From assembly GCA_013201155.1 (NCBI GenBank), contig CP053716.1, positions 868,001 to 932,000 of the forward strand: 64,000 nucleotides of DNA, given 5' to 3'. Below are positions 27,368 through 36,663 of this stretch, in pieces. The notes under the pieces are model-generated. The model was given only the letters and a program-made list of their open reading frames with translations, ran no database searches and was not told the origin of the DNA. The translations under genes and the position numbers were made by a program. Position 1 is the stretch's first letter. Each line of letters begins with the position of its first letter. This DNA is from Berryella wangjianweii (lineage in GTDB: Bacteria; Actinomycetota; Coriobacteriia; Coriobacteriales; Eggerthellaceae).

Positions 27368-30300
27368 CTAGGAAAGCGAGCTCATCACCACCGTGTCGGC
27401 TCCCTCCCCGCCGCCCGCCGAGGCGTCGTGGGCGCAAGGCGGAACGATCGGGCTGCGCACCTGATCCTCGATCTGGGTCGCGCTCATCCGCAGCACCTTG
27501 CCGCGGTACGCGTCGAAGGCCGACCGCTCGCTTTGACCCTCGCGGAAGCGCACCGAATCGGCCAGGTCAACCTTGTCGGCCGACTCGTGCACGCGCACCC
27601 ACAGGGCATCGGCCGCATCGGCATGCGAGCTGCGCGCCTCCACCAGGCCCAGCTCGCGGAAGATCGCCACGGCACCGGCCACCGTGGCAGGCGTCAGCAC
27701 GCTGCGCTCGCCGGCCGCCGACAGACCCTCGGCCACCTGGGTGCAGCTGATCGTGAACGTGGCGTCGCCGGCGTCGCGCTGACGATCGCGCAGGTGGCGG
27801 TACAGCAGGGCCAGTCGGTCGCGATCGGGGGTCATGCCGGCCAGGATGGCCTCGTTGGCCGAGGCGTCGGAGCGCCCGAACAGCAGGTGGATGCCGGCCT
27901 CGCGCCCGTCACGGCCCGCGCGGCCGCTCATCTGGTTGAACTCGATGTCGTTGTACGGCATGCCGTACAGCACCACGTTGCCGATGTCGGGAATGTTCAC
28001 GCCCTCGCCAAAGGCCGAGGTGGCAACCAGGACGGCCAGCGATCCCGTGCGGAACAGATGCTCGATGCGCTGGCGCTCGGCACGCGCCAGGCCGCCGTTG
28101 TAGAAGCCGATCAGAAGGGCCATCTGCGGGACGCGCCGGCGCAGCTCTCGCGCCAGCGAGATCGACTGCTCGCGCGTGGGCACGTACACCACGGTCTTGG
28201 TTCCGCCGGCGATCAGGTTGGCCAGGTAGTCGTCGCGGTCGCGCGTGCCGCGCCGGTCATGCACCTGCAGGTTGGGGCGCACCGCACGGTCGAACACGAA
28301 GGCGTCCAGGCTCAGGGCCTCGGCCACGCGCTGCGCCACCGGGCCGTCAGCCGTGGCGGTGAGCGCCAGCACCTGACCGCAGCCCAGGGCCCGCAGCGAC
28401 TCCCCCACCCGCGCGTAGGCCGGGCGCTGGGCCTCGCCGGCAAGTCCCACATGATGGGCCTCGTCGATCACCGCGAAGTCCACCCGCCCCGACGCCGCCA
28501 GCTGATCGACGTGGAACTCGAGGAACTCGGGCGTGGTCAGCACGATGTCGCAGGTTCCGCGCTCCAGAGCCTCGTATACCGCACGCCGCTGGTCAGGCGA
28601 GCTCTCGCCGGTCAGCACGCTCACCGCGATGCCATACGCGGCCAGCATGTTTCGCAAATGGAACGCCTGGTCGGAAATGAGGGCGCGCAGCGGGTACACG
28701 AACAGGCTGGCCTTCCCGTCACGCAGGGCGCGGCGCACCGCGTGCACCTGAAAGGTGAGCGACTTGCCGCGACCCGTGGCCATGACGGCCATCACCGACT
28801 GGCCCTGCGCCAGCAAATCGAGCACACGGCGCTGCGATTCGTGAGGCTGCGCGGCGCCGATCAGGGCCTGAAGCAGGTCCACCTCGAAACGTTCCGGCTG
28901 CAGCCGCGCCCGCCGCTCCCAGGTCTGCCGCCGATCGGCACGGTCGGCCTCGGCGGCCTCTGCGTCGTCGGGCGACTCGGGAACCGAGGCGCACAGCTCC
29001 TCGTCGCTGGTGGCGAACAGGTCGGCCACGAAGCTGACGTTCTGCGGGTCCAGGCAGGCCTCAAGGGCGCGACAGGTCTGCGCCGGCGCCAGCGACTTCA
29101 GCATGGCCTTCACCGAGCGGCGCCCGCGCCACTCGTCAACCTGCACCTCGAAGGCCGCGGTGACCACCGCATCGGTGTACATGAGGGAATCGATGCTGGT
29201 GCAGTGAAACATGATGCCCGCCACGCGCCCGGTGCCATCCGAAAGCGTGCACGAGAAATGACTCTTGTCGGCCCCGACGGCCCGTCGGCTCCCCAGCACC
29301 ACGTCACGCGCCAGCAGGGTGGGCACGCGGTTCTCCTGGCCGAAGGGGGCCAGGCGGTCGAGCTGGGCCACGCCGTCCAGCGTCAGCTCCTCCATCGACA
29401 CCGCCGCGTCGATGGAGATGAGCGGATGGAACAGGTCCTCGGACAGGTCGTCCATGTACGCGCACAGGCGACGCGCCAGCTCGTCCAGACGGTCAGCCGG
29501 CAGCGTGACGCCCACGGCGGCCTCGTGCCCGCCGAAGCGGGTCAGCAGGTCCTCGGCGCTCTCCACGGCCTTGTACAGGTTCACCTGGCCCACCGTGCGC
29601 CCCGAGCCCCGCGCCTCGCCGTTCTCGATGCTGAACAGCAGGCATGGCACGCCGTAGCTGCTGGCCAGACGGCTGGCCACGATGCCCTTCACGCCCTCGT
29701 GCCAGCCCTCGCCCGCCACCACCAGAGCGCGCTGGCCGCGATACACCTCGGCGGCCTTCAGCTTGGCCACCTCCGACAGCTCGGCCTCGATCGCCCGACG
29801 CTTGTCGTTCACCGCCTCAAGCTCTGCCGCCAGCTGGCACGACTCGTCGAAGCTGTCGGAAAGCAGCAGGCGCAGGGCCACGTCGGCATCGCCCATGCGG
29901 CCCGCCGCGTTCAGGCGCGGCACCATGGAGTAGCCGATGTTCGTGGACGACACGGCCTTGCCGGAAGCGCCCGCCTGGCCCAGCAGGGCCGCAAGGCAGG
30001 GGCGCATGCCGTGGTTCATGCGATCGAGGCCGTCGCGCACCAGCGCGCGGTTCTCGTCGCGCATGGGCATGAGGTCGGCCACGGTTCCCAGCGTGGCAAG
30101 GTCGGTATAGGCGCGCCACAGGTCGGGGTACCCGAAGCGGCCCCCCAGGGCCTGCACGGCCTTCAGCGCCACGCCGGCGCCGGCCAGAATGCCGCTGGGG
30201 CAGGCGGGATCGAGCTTCGGATCGGTTACCGGCACGCCTTCGGGCACCTGGTCGCCGGGCTCGTGATGGTCGGTGATCGCCACCTCGATGCCATCGGCTG

Positions 30301-30766
30301 CGATCTGCGCCACCAGGTCGCGACACGACACCCCGCAGTCCACCGTGACGATCAGCTCGGGGTCGAGCTGACGCACCCGCTGGTACGAGGCCTCGGTGAT
30401 CGCGTAGCCCTCGTCGAAGCGCCGCGGAATGAACGGGGTCACGTGCCCGCCCAAGGCGCGCAGGGCGCGAGTCAGCAGGGCCGTGGCCGACACGCCATCC
30501 ACGTCGAAGTCGCCGAACACCACGATGTGCCGATGCTCGCGCAGGGCGCGCTCCATCGCATCCACCACCTCGCGCATGCCGGGAATGGCATAGGGGTCCA
30601 GCCAATCGCGCTCAAGACTGGGGGTAAGGAAGCGCTCGGCATCCTCAGGCGCGCTGAAGCCGCGACTCACCAACGTGGTGGCCACGAAGCGAGGCAGGTC
30701 GAAGCGCTCCTGCAACAAGGAGACAGCGGCCTCATCGGCCCGACGGACGTTGAATTGGGCTGGCAT
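27368..30766 (-). CDS. recJ: RecJ exonuclease fused to a RecQ-like DEAH helicase
   Basis: 1132 residues from the ATG at 30766 after GAGG. Residues 1 to ~560 are RecJ: DHH-family motifs HIVVFGDFDVDGVSATAL, IVTVDCGVSC, AITDHHEPGD (about 167), and a DHHA1 region with GGHEAAVGVTLP. A linker of ~60 acidic/basic residues follows. From ~630 comes an SF2 helicase: ATGRGKSLTFQ (Walker A, about 664), VIDEAHHVG (DEAH, about 767), LALTATADG (motif III) and QMSGRAGRDG (motif VI), then ~200 further residues. Bacterial RecJ is normally 550-800 residues; here the 5'-3' single-strand exonuclease and its usual partner helicase are one chain. Role: DNA end resection and repair. rel follows. Confidence 0.92.
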   Translation of the reverse strand: MPAQFNVRRADEAAVSLLQERFDLPRFVATTLVSRGFSAPEDAERFLTPSLERDWLDPYAIPGMREVVDAMERALREHRHIVVFGDFDVDGVSATALLTRALRALGGHVTPFIPRRFDEGYAITEASYQRVRQLDPELIVTVDCGVSCRDLVAQIAADGIEVAITDHHEPGDQVPEGVPVTDPKLDPACPSGILAGAGVALKAVQALGGRFGYPDLWRAYTDLATLGTVADLMPMRDENRALVRDGLDRMNHGMRPCLAALLGQAGASGKAVSSTNIGYSMVPRLNAAGRMGDADVALRLLLSDSFDESCQLAAELEAVNDKRRAIEAELSEVAKLKAAEVYRGQRALVVAGEGWHEGVKGIVASRLASSYGVPCLLFSIENGEARGSGRTVGQVNLYKAVESAEDLLTRFGGHEAAVGVTLPADRLDELARRLCAYMDDLSEDLFHPLISIDAAVSMEELTLDGVAQLDRLAPFGQENRVPTLLARDVVLGSRRAVGADKSHFSCTLSDGTGRVAGIMFHCTSIDSLMYTDAVVTAAFEVQVDEWRGRRSVKAMLKSLAPAQTCRALEACLDPQNVSFVADLFATSDEELCASVPESPDDAEAAEADRADRRQTWERRARLQPERFEVDLLQALIGAAQPHESQRRVLDLLAQGQSVMAVMATGRGKSLTFQVHAVRRALRDGKASLFVYPLRALISDQAFHLRNMLAAYGIAVSVLTGESSPDQRRAVYEALERGTCDIVLTTPEFLEFHVDQLAASGRVDFAVIDEAHHVGLAGEAQRPAYARVGESLRALGCGQVLALTATADGPVAQRVAEALSLDAFVFDRAVRPNLQVHDRRGTRDRDDYLANLIAGGTKTVVYVPTREQSISLARELRRRVPQMALLIGFYNGGLARAERQRIEHLFRTGSLAVLVATSAFGEGVNIPDIGNVVLYGMPYNDIEFNQMSGRAGRDGREAGIHLLFGRSDASANEAILAGMTPDRDRLALLYRHLRDRQRDAGDATFTISCTQVAEGLSAAGERSVLTPATVAGAVAIFRELGLVEARSSHADAADALWVRVHESADKVDLADSVRFREGQSERSAFDAYRGKVLRMSATQIEDQVRSPIVPPCAHDASAGGGEGADTVVMSSLS

Positions 30767-30922
30767 GGCGGTACCTCACAGGCTCATCGTATCGTTCATG
30801 AGGATTTTCCCATATCCGCGCAGCCCTGTCATACGAGGCGGGAACCCTGTGCGCCCTTCGTTGCCAAGGCGCGTCGCGGCGTTTCGCGCGCGTTTTCCGC
30901 CCGTTGCCGGAATAACCCGGAA

Positions 30923-31369
30923 CTACGCGCGAGCGGCCGCCGCCCCCAAGTCCGAGCCCTCGTCATCGTCATCGAGGTCGGCCAGCTGAGCCAGGTTCAC
31001 GCCGTCCACGTAGTCCTCGATCACGCGGTCGAGGCCCGTCCAGAACGCCACGGTAGAGCACACGTTCTCGCGCGGGCAGGCATCCGACAGCCCCGCGCAG
31101 TTCACCGGCAGCGTCGAGCCCTGCGCGGCGCGCAGCACGTCGCCGGCCCTGATCGCCGCCGGGTCGCGGGCCAGCAGGTACCCGCCGCCGTACCCGCGCA
31201 CGCTTACCAGCAGCCCGGCCTTCACCAAGGCATGGGCAAGCTGCTCAAGGTACTTCGACGACAGGCCCTCGGCCTCCGACACGCGCCTGACCGGCACCTT
31301 CTGGCCGCGCGCGCGGGCAATGAATATCATGAGGCGCAGGGCGTAGCGCCCCTTGGTGGTGATCAGCAT
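30923..31369 (-). CDS. Rrf2-family iron-sulfur regulator of the suf operon (IscR-like)
   Basis: 148 residues from the ATG at 31369, preceded by GAAAGG at 10 bases. It begins MLITTKGRYALRLMIFIARA, the Rrf2 winged-helix start, followed by RRVSEAEGLSSKYLEQLAHALV and GYGGGYLLARDP. Three cysteines at 91, 98 and 104 (NCAGLSDACPRENVC) match the positions of the cluster ligands in E. coli IscR (92, 98, 104). It should therefore bind a 2Fe-2S or related cluster and report cluster supply. It is divergent from sufC, so it very likely controls sufCBDSU and itself from the shared 160 bp region. The C-terminus is acidic and low complexity. Confidence 0.9.
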   Translation of the reverse strand: MLITTKGRYALRLMIFIARARGQKVPVRRVSEAEGLSSKYLEQLAHALVKAGLLVSVRGYGGGYLLARDPAAIRAGDVLRAAQGSTLPVNCAGLSDACPRENVCSTVAFWTGLDRVIEDYVDGVNLAQLADLDDDDEGSDLGAAAARA

Positions 31370-31433
31370 GGCCGACAGACCTTTCTCAATCATGCGCGGC
31401 AAGCGCTCATGCGACTTGCCCTCTCTAAACTAA

Positions 31434-31441
31434 TTCTAGAA
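31434..31441. promoter_or_regulatory. Candidate Rrf2 operator core
   Basis: TTCTAGAA, a perfect 8 bp palindrome in an AT-rich stretch between the divergent rrf2 and sufC genes, about 18 bp upstream of the sufC -35 box. It could be the core of the regulator's binding site. Confidence 0.3.
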
Positions 31442-31458
31442 AAGCGCTAGGAAAAGTC

Positions 31459-31486
31459 TTGACCCTTTTGTTTTTCACTCTATCTT
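31459..31486 (+). promoter_or_regulatory. Candidate sufC promoter
   Basis: TTGACC (31459-31464) and TATCTT (31481-31486) with a 16 bp spacer, in a T-rich stretch, 43 bp before the sufC ATG. An alternative -10 (TATATC, about 31495-31500) lies further down. Confidence 0.5.
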
Positions 31487-31529
31487 TGTTCTGGTATATC
31501 AAATAACGCTTCACTGAGAAGGGTGAGAC

Positions 31530-32300
31530 ATGACGAGAGAATCACTGCTCAGCATCCGCGGCCTCTCTGCCGCGGTGGAAGAGAAGACCATCCTGCATAA
31601 CGTGGACTTCGACGTGCCCCGGGGGGAAGTGCACGTGCTGATGGGCCCGAACGGCGCCGGCAAGACCACGCTGGGCCACGTGGCCATGGGCAATCCCGCC
31701 TACGAGGTCACGGGCGGCACCATCACCTTCGACGGCCAGGACATCACCGAGCTGTCGTGCGACAAGCGCTCGCGCGCCGGCCTGTTCCTGAGCTTCCAGG
31801 CCCCGGTCGAGATCCCCGGCGTGCCGCTGTCCAGCTTCCTGCGCGCCACCATCGAGGGCCGCGCGGGCATGGAGATGAAGAACAAGGAGTTCCGCCGCAA
31901 GATCAAGGAGCTGGCCGCCGAGCTGAACATGGATCACGCATGGCTCGATCGCGAGCTGGGCGTGGGCTTCTCGGGCGGCGAGAAGAAGAAGGTCGAGATG
32001 CTGCAGCTGCTGCTGCTGCAGCCCAAGCTGGCCATTCTGGACGAGACCGACTCGGGCCTGGACGTTGACGCCCTGTCGGTGGTGTCGAAGGGCATGGACG
32101 CCTACCGCGAGCGCTGCGACGGCACCCTGCTGATCATCACGCACAACACGCGCATCCTCGAGCATCTGGACGTGGACCACGTGCACGTGATGGTGCGCGG
32201 GCGCATGGCGGCCGAAGGAGACGCATCGCTGATCGACCAGATCGACGCCAACGGCTTCGAGCAGTTCGGCCACACCGCCGACGCTGCCGACGACGAGTAA
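31530..32300 (+). CDS. sufC: Fe-S cluster assembly ATPase SufC
   Basis: 256 residues; the ATG at 31530 follows GAGAAGGGTGAG. ABC ATPase motifs: Walker A GPNGAGKTTLG, signature GFSGGEKKKVEMLQ, Walker B LAILDETDSGLDVDAL, and an H-loop His in IITHNTRIL. The FSGGEKKK signature and short length are typical of SufC, the cytoplasmic ATPase that drives the SufBCD scaffold. First gene of sufCBDSU, with 12 bp to sufB. Confidence 0.97.
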   Translation: MTRESLLSIRGLSAAVEEKTILHNVDFDVPRGEVHVLMGPNGAGKTTLGHVAMGNPAYEVTGGTITFDGQDITELSCDKRSRAGLFLSFQAPVEIPGVPLSSFLRATIEGRAGMEMKNKEFRRKIKELAAELNMDHAWLDRELGVGFSGGEKKKVEMLQLLLLQPKLAILDETDSGLDVDALSVVSKGMDAYRERCDGTLLIITHNTRILEHLDVDHVHVMVRGRMAAEGDASLIDQIDANGFEQFGHTADAADDE

Positions 32301-32312
32301 CGGACGGCTCTC

Positions 32313-33719
32313 ATGGAACGCAAGAGAACCGAGGTCGCCGACATCGACCGCAGCATGTACGACTTTCGCAACGACGACTCGGGCCAGGAGAAGCTGGACG
32401 GCCTGACCGAGGACGTGGTGCGCGAGATCTCTGAGAAGAAGGGCGAGCCCGCCTGGATGCTCGACCTGCGTCTGAAGTCGCTGCAGACCTACCACGACAT
32501 GCCGGCGTCTGACTGGGGCCCCTCGATCGAAGGCCTGGACACCGACCACATCGTCACCTACGTGAAGCCCAGCACCGAGCAGCAGAGCGACTGGGACAGC
32601 GTGCCCGACGAGATCAAGGACACCTTCGAGCGCCTGGGAATCCCGCAGGCCGAGCGCTCCTACCTTGCCGGCGTGGGCGCCCAGTACGACTCTGAGCTGG
32701 TGTACCACTCGATGCAGGACGCCGCCGCCAAGATGGGCATCGTGTACTCGGGCATCGAGGAGGCGCTTCACGGCGAGTACGCCGAGCTGATCCAGCAGAA
32801 GTTCATGCAGCTCATTCGCCCCACCGACCACAAGTTCGCCGCACTGCACGGCGCGGTGTGGTCAGGCGGATCGTTCGTGTACGTTCCCAAGGGCGTGAAG
32901 CTGGACTACCCGCTGCAGAGCTACTTCCGCCTGAACGCCAAGGGAGCCGGACAGTTCGAGCACACGCTGATCATCGTTGAGGACGACGCCGACCTGCACT
33001 TCATCGAGGGCTGCTCGGCACCCAAGTACAACGTGGCCAACCTGCACGCAGGCGCCGTGGAGCTGTTCGTGGGCAAGCGGGCCCACCTGCGCTACTCGAC
33101 CATCGAAAACTGGTCGAAGAACATGTACAACCTGAACACCAAGCGCGCCGTGTGCGACGAAGAGGGCGAGATCGAGTGGATCAGCGGGTCGTTCGGCAGT
33201 CACGTGGGGTACCTGTATCCCATGTCGATCCTGTCGGGCCGCCGCAGCCGCTCCAGCTTCACCGGCATCACCTTCGCCGGCAAGGGGCAGAACCTCGACA
33301 CCGGCTGCAAGGTGGTGCTGGCAGCGCCCGAGACCTCGGCCTCGATCGAGACGAAGGGAATCTCGAAAGGCGGCGGCATCTCCACCTTCCGCAGCTCGGT
33401 GGTGGCCACCCCCAACGCCGAGGGGTCGGCGGCCAGCATCTCGTGCCAGTCGCTGATGCTGGACAGCATCAGTCGCTCGGACACGATCCCGGCCATGGAC
33501 ATCCGCTGCAAGAACGTGGACATCGGCCACGAGGCCACCATCGGCCGCATTGGCGACGACAAGGTGTTCTACCTTATGAGCAGGGGAATCTCGGAAGAGG
33601 AGGCCCGCACGATGATCGTGAACGGCTTCGCCGAGCCCGTTTCCAAGGAGCTGCCGCTTGAGTACGCCGTGGAGATGAACAACCTGATCAAACTTGAGAT
33701 GGAAGGAGCGATCGGCTAA
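32313..33719 (+). CDS. sufB: Fe-S cluster scaffold protein SufB
   Basis: 468 residues from the ATG at 32313. The SufB/SufD core beta-helix signatures are clear: GAVWSGGSFVYVPKGVKLDY, QFEHTLIIVEDDADLHFIEG, STIENWSKNMYNLNTKRAVC, FTGITFAGKGQNLDTGCKVV and IGRIGDDKVFYLMSRGISEE. It forms the scaffold on which clusters are built with SufC and SufD. Its stop overlaps the sufD start by one base (TAATG), which indicates translational coupling. Confidence 0.97.
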   Translation: MERKRTEVADIDRSMYDFRNDDSGQEKLDGLTEDVVREISEKKGEPAWMLDLRLKSLQTYHDMPASDWGPSIEGLDTDHIVTYVKPSTEQQSDWDSVPDEIKDTFERLGIPQAERSYLAGVGAQYDSELVYHSMQDAAAKMGIVYSGIEEALHGEYAELIQQKFMQLIRPTDHKFAALHGAVWSGGSFVYVPKGVKLDYPLQSYFRLNAKGAGQFEHTLIIVEDDADLHFIEGCSAPKYNVANLHAGAVELFVGKRAHLRYSTIENWSKNMYNLNTKRAVCDEEGEIEWISGSFGSHVGYLYPMSILSGRRSRSSFTGITFAGKGQNLDTGCKVVLAAPETSASIETKGISKGGGISTFRSSVVATPNAEGSAASISCQSLMLDSISRSDTIPAMDIRCKNVDIGHEATIGRIGDDKVFYLMSRGISEEEARTMIVNGFAEPVSKELPLEYAVEMNNLIKLEMEGAIG

Positions 33720-34969
33720 TGGGCTCCTACGTTCTTGAACGCGTGAACGCCATGCCGGCGCCCACCTGGCACCGGCTGCGCATGAACCACACCGACATCG
33801 AGGTCCCCGGCCATCTGGAGGCCACGAGCGACCTGAACCTCGAGGCTCCCGCCGACGCCCTGGGGCAGGAAGGCGCCTTCGAGCGCGCCCTGGACGCCGC
33901 TCAGGCAGCCTGGCTGGAGGCCCACCCGACCTCCGCATGCGCCGAGGACGCCGCCGACGCGGAGATCTTCGACGGCTGCGCGCTGTCGGCCTATCAGCAG
34001 CGCGCCCAGCAGATCGAGGACGCACGCGATATCCGCGCCGCCTTCGAGACGGGCATGGGCCCGGCGGCCGAGCGGTTCCTGACCACCGTGGGCGGCGAGC
34101 CTGTGGTGATCCAGGCCGCAGCGGGCGCTCGGGTACGCGCCAGCGTGCGCGTGGCAGGCATCGACGGCGCGATCAACGTGGCGCCGGTGGATGTGGTGGC
34201 AGGAGCTGGCTCGCAGGTTGAGCTGGTGATTCTGGTGGATTCCCCCGAATCGGGCGAGGGCTTCACCGGCACCGCGCTGCGCGTGTTCGCCGGCGCCGAC
34301 GCGCAGGTGAGCATCGTGCGCACCCAAACCCTGGACGAGGGATGGGTGGATCTGGACAACATCGGCCTGTTCGCCGACGCCCGCGCCCGCATCGAGGTGC
34401 GCGAGACCGTGCTGGGAGCCGGGAAGGCCTTCGGCGGCATCGCCGGCGACCTGCGCGGCGAGGCATCGTCCATCGACATCGACCTGCGCTACCTGGGCCA
34501 CGGCAGCCTTGAGCGCGACTTCAACTACACGCTGCGCCACCATGGCCCCAAAACCGAATGCACCATCAACGCCAACGGCGTGCTGGCCGGCAGCAGCAAG
34601 AAGACGCTGCGCGGCACGATCGACCTGATCCGCGGGTGCAAGGGCGCCTCGGGCCAGGAGAACGAGACGGTGCTGCTGGTGGACGACGACGTGGTGAACC
34701 TCACCGTTCCCGTGATCTTGTGCAGCGAAGACGACGTGGCCGGCAACCACGGCGCCACCATCGGCCACGTGCGCCCCGAGCAGATGTTCTACCTGGGATC
34801 GCGCGGTCTTTCGCAGGAAGACGCCGAGCGCATGTTCGTCAGCGCCCTGATGGAGCAGGCCGTGTTCGAGGCTCCCGACAGCGCCACCCGCACCGCCGTG
34901 CTGCGCCTGGGCGACCGCGTGGTGGGGCACCTGTCGGCGCTGATGAGCGAAGAGGGGGAGGTGCGCTAG
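33719..34969 (+). CDS. sufD: Fe-S cluster assembly protein SufD
   Basis: 416 residues; the ATG overlaps the sufB stop. The N-terminal ~120 residues are helical and divergent. The C-terminal half carries the SufBD core: RDFNYTLRHHGPKTECTINA, GSSKKTLRGTIDLIRGCKGA and NHGATIGHVRPEQMFYLGSR. It is the SufB partner and contributes to iron entry and cluster formation. It ends directly before sufS (TAG followed by ATG). Confidence 0.95.
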   Translation: MGSYVLERVNAMPAPTWHRLRMNHTDIEVPGHLEATSDLNLEAPADALGQEGAFERALDAAQAAWLEAHPTSACAEDAADAEIFDGCALSAYQQRAQQIEDARDIRAAFETGMGPAAERFLTTVGGEPVVIQAAAGARVRASVRVAGIDGAINVAPVDVVAGAGSQVELVILVDSPESGEGFTGTALRVFAGADAQVSIVRTQTLDEGWVDLDNIGLFADARARIEVRETVLGAGKAFGGIAGDLRGEASSIDIDLRYLGHGSLERDFNYTLRHHGPKTECTINANGVLAGSSKKTLRGTIDLIRGCKGASGQENETVLLVDDDVVNLTVPVILCSEDDVAGNHGATIGHVRPEQMFYLGSRGLSQEDAERMFVSALMEQAVFEAPDSATRTAVLRLGDRVVGHLSALMSEEGEVR

Positions 34970-36208
34970 ATGACCGCTGCGGACATCGACATCGTCGCGA
35001 ACCCCTACAAGGCCGACTTCCCGCTGCTGGCAGGCAAGCCCGCGCTGTCGTTCCTGGACAGCGCGGCCACGGCTCAGCGCCCCGCATGCGTGCTGGAGGC
35101 GCAGAAGCGCTTCTACGAGACGATGAACGCCAACCCCCTGCGCGGCCTGTACGGCCTGTCGGTGGAGGCCACGCAGGCAATCGAGCGCGCACGCGGCCAC
35201 GTCGCGCGCTTCATCGGCGCGGCCGACCCCCGCGAGGTGGTGTTCGGCCGCAACGCCAGCGAGATGCTGAACCTGATCGCCCACTCGTACGCGGGCACGG
35301 TGCTGAGCGCAGGCGATGAGGTGTGCATCTCGGTGATGGAGCATCACAGCAACCTGATTCCCTGGCAGCAGGCATGCCGTCGGGCGGGCGCCACCCTGGT
35401 GTACCTGAGGCCCAACGAGCACGGCCTGATCGACGAGGCCGAGATGCGGGCCAAGATCGGCCCCCGCACCAAAATCGTATCGTGCCTGCAGGTGTCGAAC
35501 GTGCTGGGCTCTCAGGTCGATGTGGGGCTGATGGCGCGCATCGCGCACGAGGCCGGCGCGGTGATGGTGGTGGACGGCGCGCAGTCGGTGCCCCATCTGC
35601 CGGTTGACGTGGCTCAGCTGGACTGCGACTTCTTCGCGTTCTCGGGTCACAAGGTGTACGGACCCATGGGCGTGGGAGTGCTGTGGGGCCGTCGCGAGCT
35701 GCTGGAGCTCATGGAGCCCCTGCTCACCGGCGGTGAGATGATCGACGCCGTTACCGAGCAGGACGCCACCTGGGCCCCCATCCCCGAGAAGTTCGAGACG
35801 GGCACCCAGGACGCTGCGGGCATGCACGCCCTGGACGTGGCGCTTGACTACGTGGAGCGCGTGGGGCTTGACGCGATCGCCGCCCGCGAGCGGGCCTTGG
35901 TGGCATACGGCATGGAGCGCTTGGGGCAACTGGACTTCGTGGAGGTGCTGGGCTCAAGCGACCCGGCCAATCATCACGGGGTGATCAGCTTCAACGTGAA
36001 GGGCGTGCACCCGCACGACGTGTCGAGCGTGCTGGACATCGACGACGTGGCCATTCGCGCGGGGCATCACTGCGCGCAGCCGCTGCTGGCCTGGATGGGC
36101 GCGGACTCGTGCTGTCGCGCGTCACTGGCCTTCTACAACGACGCCTCCGACATCGATGCGCTGGTCGAGGGCCTGAACAAGGTTTGGAGCATGTTCCATG
36201 GGCAATAA
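34970..36208 (+). CDS. sufS: SufS-type cysteine desulfurase
   Basis: 412 residues. A class V aminotransferase fold of the SufS group: N-terminal FPLLAGKPALSFLDSAATAQ, EVVFGRNASEMLNLIAHSYA, the PLP lysine in FAFSGHKVYGPMGVGVLWG, and the persulfide-carrying Cys in RAGHHCAQPLL. It removes sulfur from cysteine and passes it to SufU. The gene begins at the base after the sufD stop and overlaps sufU by 11 bp, so expression is tightly coupled. Confidence 0.96.
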   Translation: MTAADIDIVANPYKADFPLLAGKPALSFLDSAATAQRPACVLEAQKRFYETMNANPLRGLYGLSVEATQAIERARGHVARFIGAADPREVVFGRNASEMLNLIAHSYAGTVLSAGDEVCISVMEHHSNLIPWQQACRRAGATLVYLRPNEHGLIDEAEMRAKIGPRTKIVSCLQVSNVLGSQVDVGLMARIAHEAGAVMVVDGAQSVPHLPVDVAQLDCDFFAFSGHKVYGPMGVGVLWGRRELLELMEPLLTGGEMIDAVTEQDATWAPIPEKFETGTQDAAGMHALDVALDYVERVGLDAIAARERALVAYGMERLGQLDFVEVLGSSDPANHHGVISFNVKGVHPHDVSSVLDIDDVAIRAGHHCAQPLLAWMGADSCCRASLAFYNDASDIDALVEGLNKVWSMFHGQ

Positions 36209-36629
36209 CATCTACACGGCGGCGCTGATGGCGCACAATGCGCACCCCGACTACAAGTACGACCTGCAGAACGCCACCCACGAGCATGAGTGCATCAACC
36301 CCAGCTGCGGCGACGAGATGACGCTGAAGCTGCGCGTGGTGGACGGCGTGATCGAGGAGGCAGCCTTCACCGGGGTGGGCTGCGCGGTGTCGCAGGCGTC
36401 GGCCGACATCATGGCCGAGCTGATCACCGGCGAGACGGTGGAGGAGGCCAAGCGCCTGAGCGGGCTGTTCGTCAGCATGATCCAGGGCAAGGAGCTGACC
36501 CAGGACGAAAAGGACGACCTGGACGAGGCCTACGAGCTGGAGTCGATCGGGCGCATGCCCGCCCGCGTGAAGTGCGCCGAGCTCAGCTGGCGCACGCTTG
36601 ACCTGATCATCGAAGAGGGCGGCCTGTAG
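36198..36629 (+). CDS. sufU: SufU zinc-dependent sulfurtransferase
   Basis: 143 residues; start overlaps the end of sufS. The three conserved cysteines are at 37 (INPSCGDEM, with Asp39), 62 (GVGCAVSQASADIM) and 126 (ARVKCAELSW). The SufU-specific insert lies between the second and third. SufU accepts sulfur from SufS at a zinc site and hands it to the SufBCD scaffold. Last gene of the operon. Confidence 0.96.
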   Translation: MGNNIYTAALMAHNAHPDYKYDLQNATHEHECINPSCGDEMTLKLRVVDGVIEEAAFTGVGCAVSQASADIMAELITGETVEEAKRLSGLFVSMIQGKELTQDEKDDLDEAYELESIGRMPARVKCAELSWRTLDLIIEEGGL

Positions 36630-36637
36630 GCCGCCCT
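36616..36637. terminator. Terminator at the end of the suf operon
   Basis: A perfect 9 bp stem (AGGGCGGCC/GGCCGCCCT) with a 4-base loop overlaps the sufU stop codon and lies between convergent genes, so it may also end the response-regulator transcript. U-tract short. Confidence 0.65.
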
Positions 36638-36663
36638 TCGCATCGTACCGCTCGGCGCACCCC

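Noticed and set aside
26039..31450. 1803-codon open frame on the plus strand opposite rel, recJ and rrf2
   Set aside because: Spans several real genes on the other strand and has shadow-like composition; no start signal.
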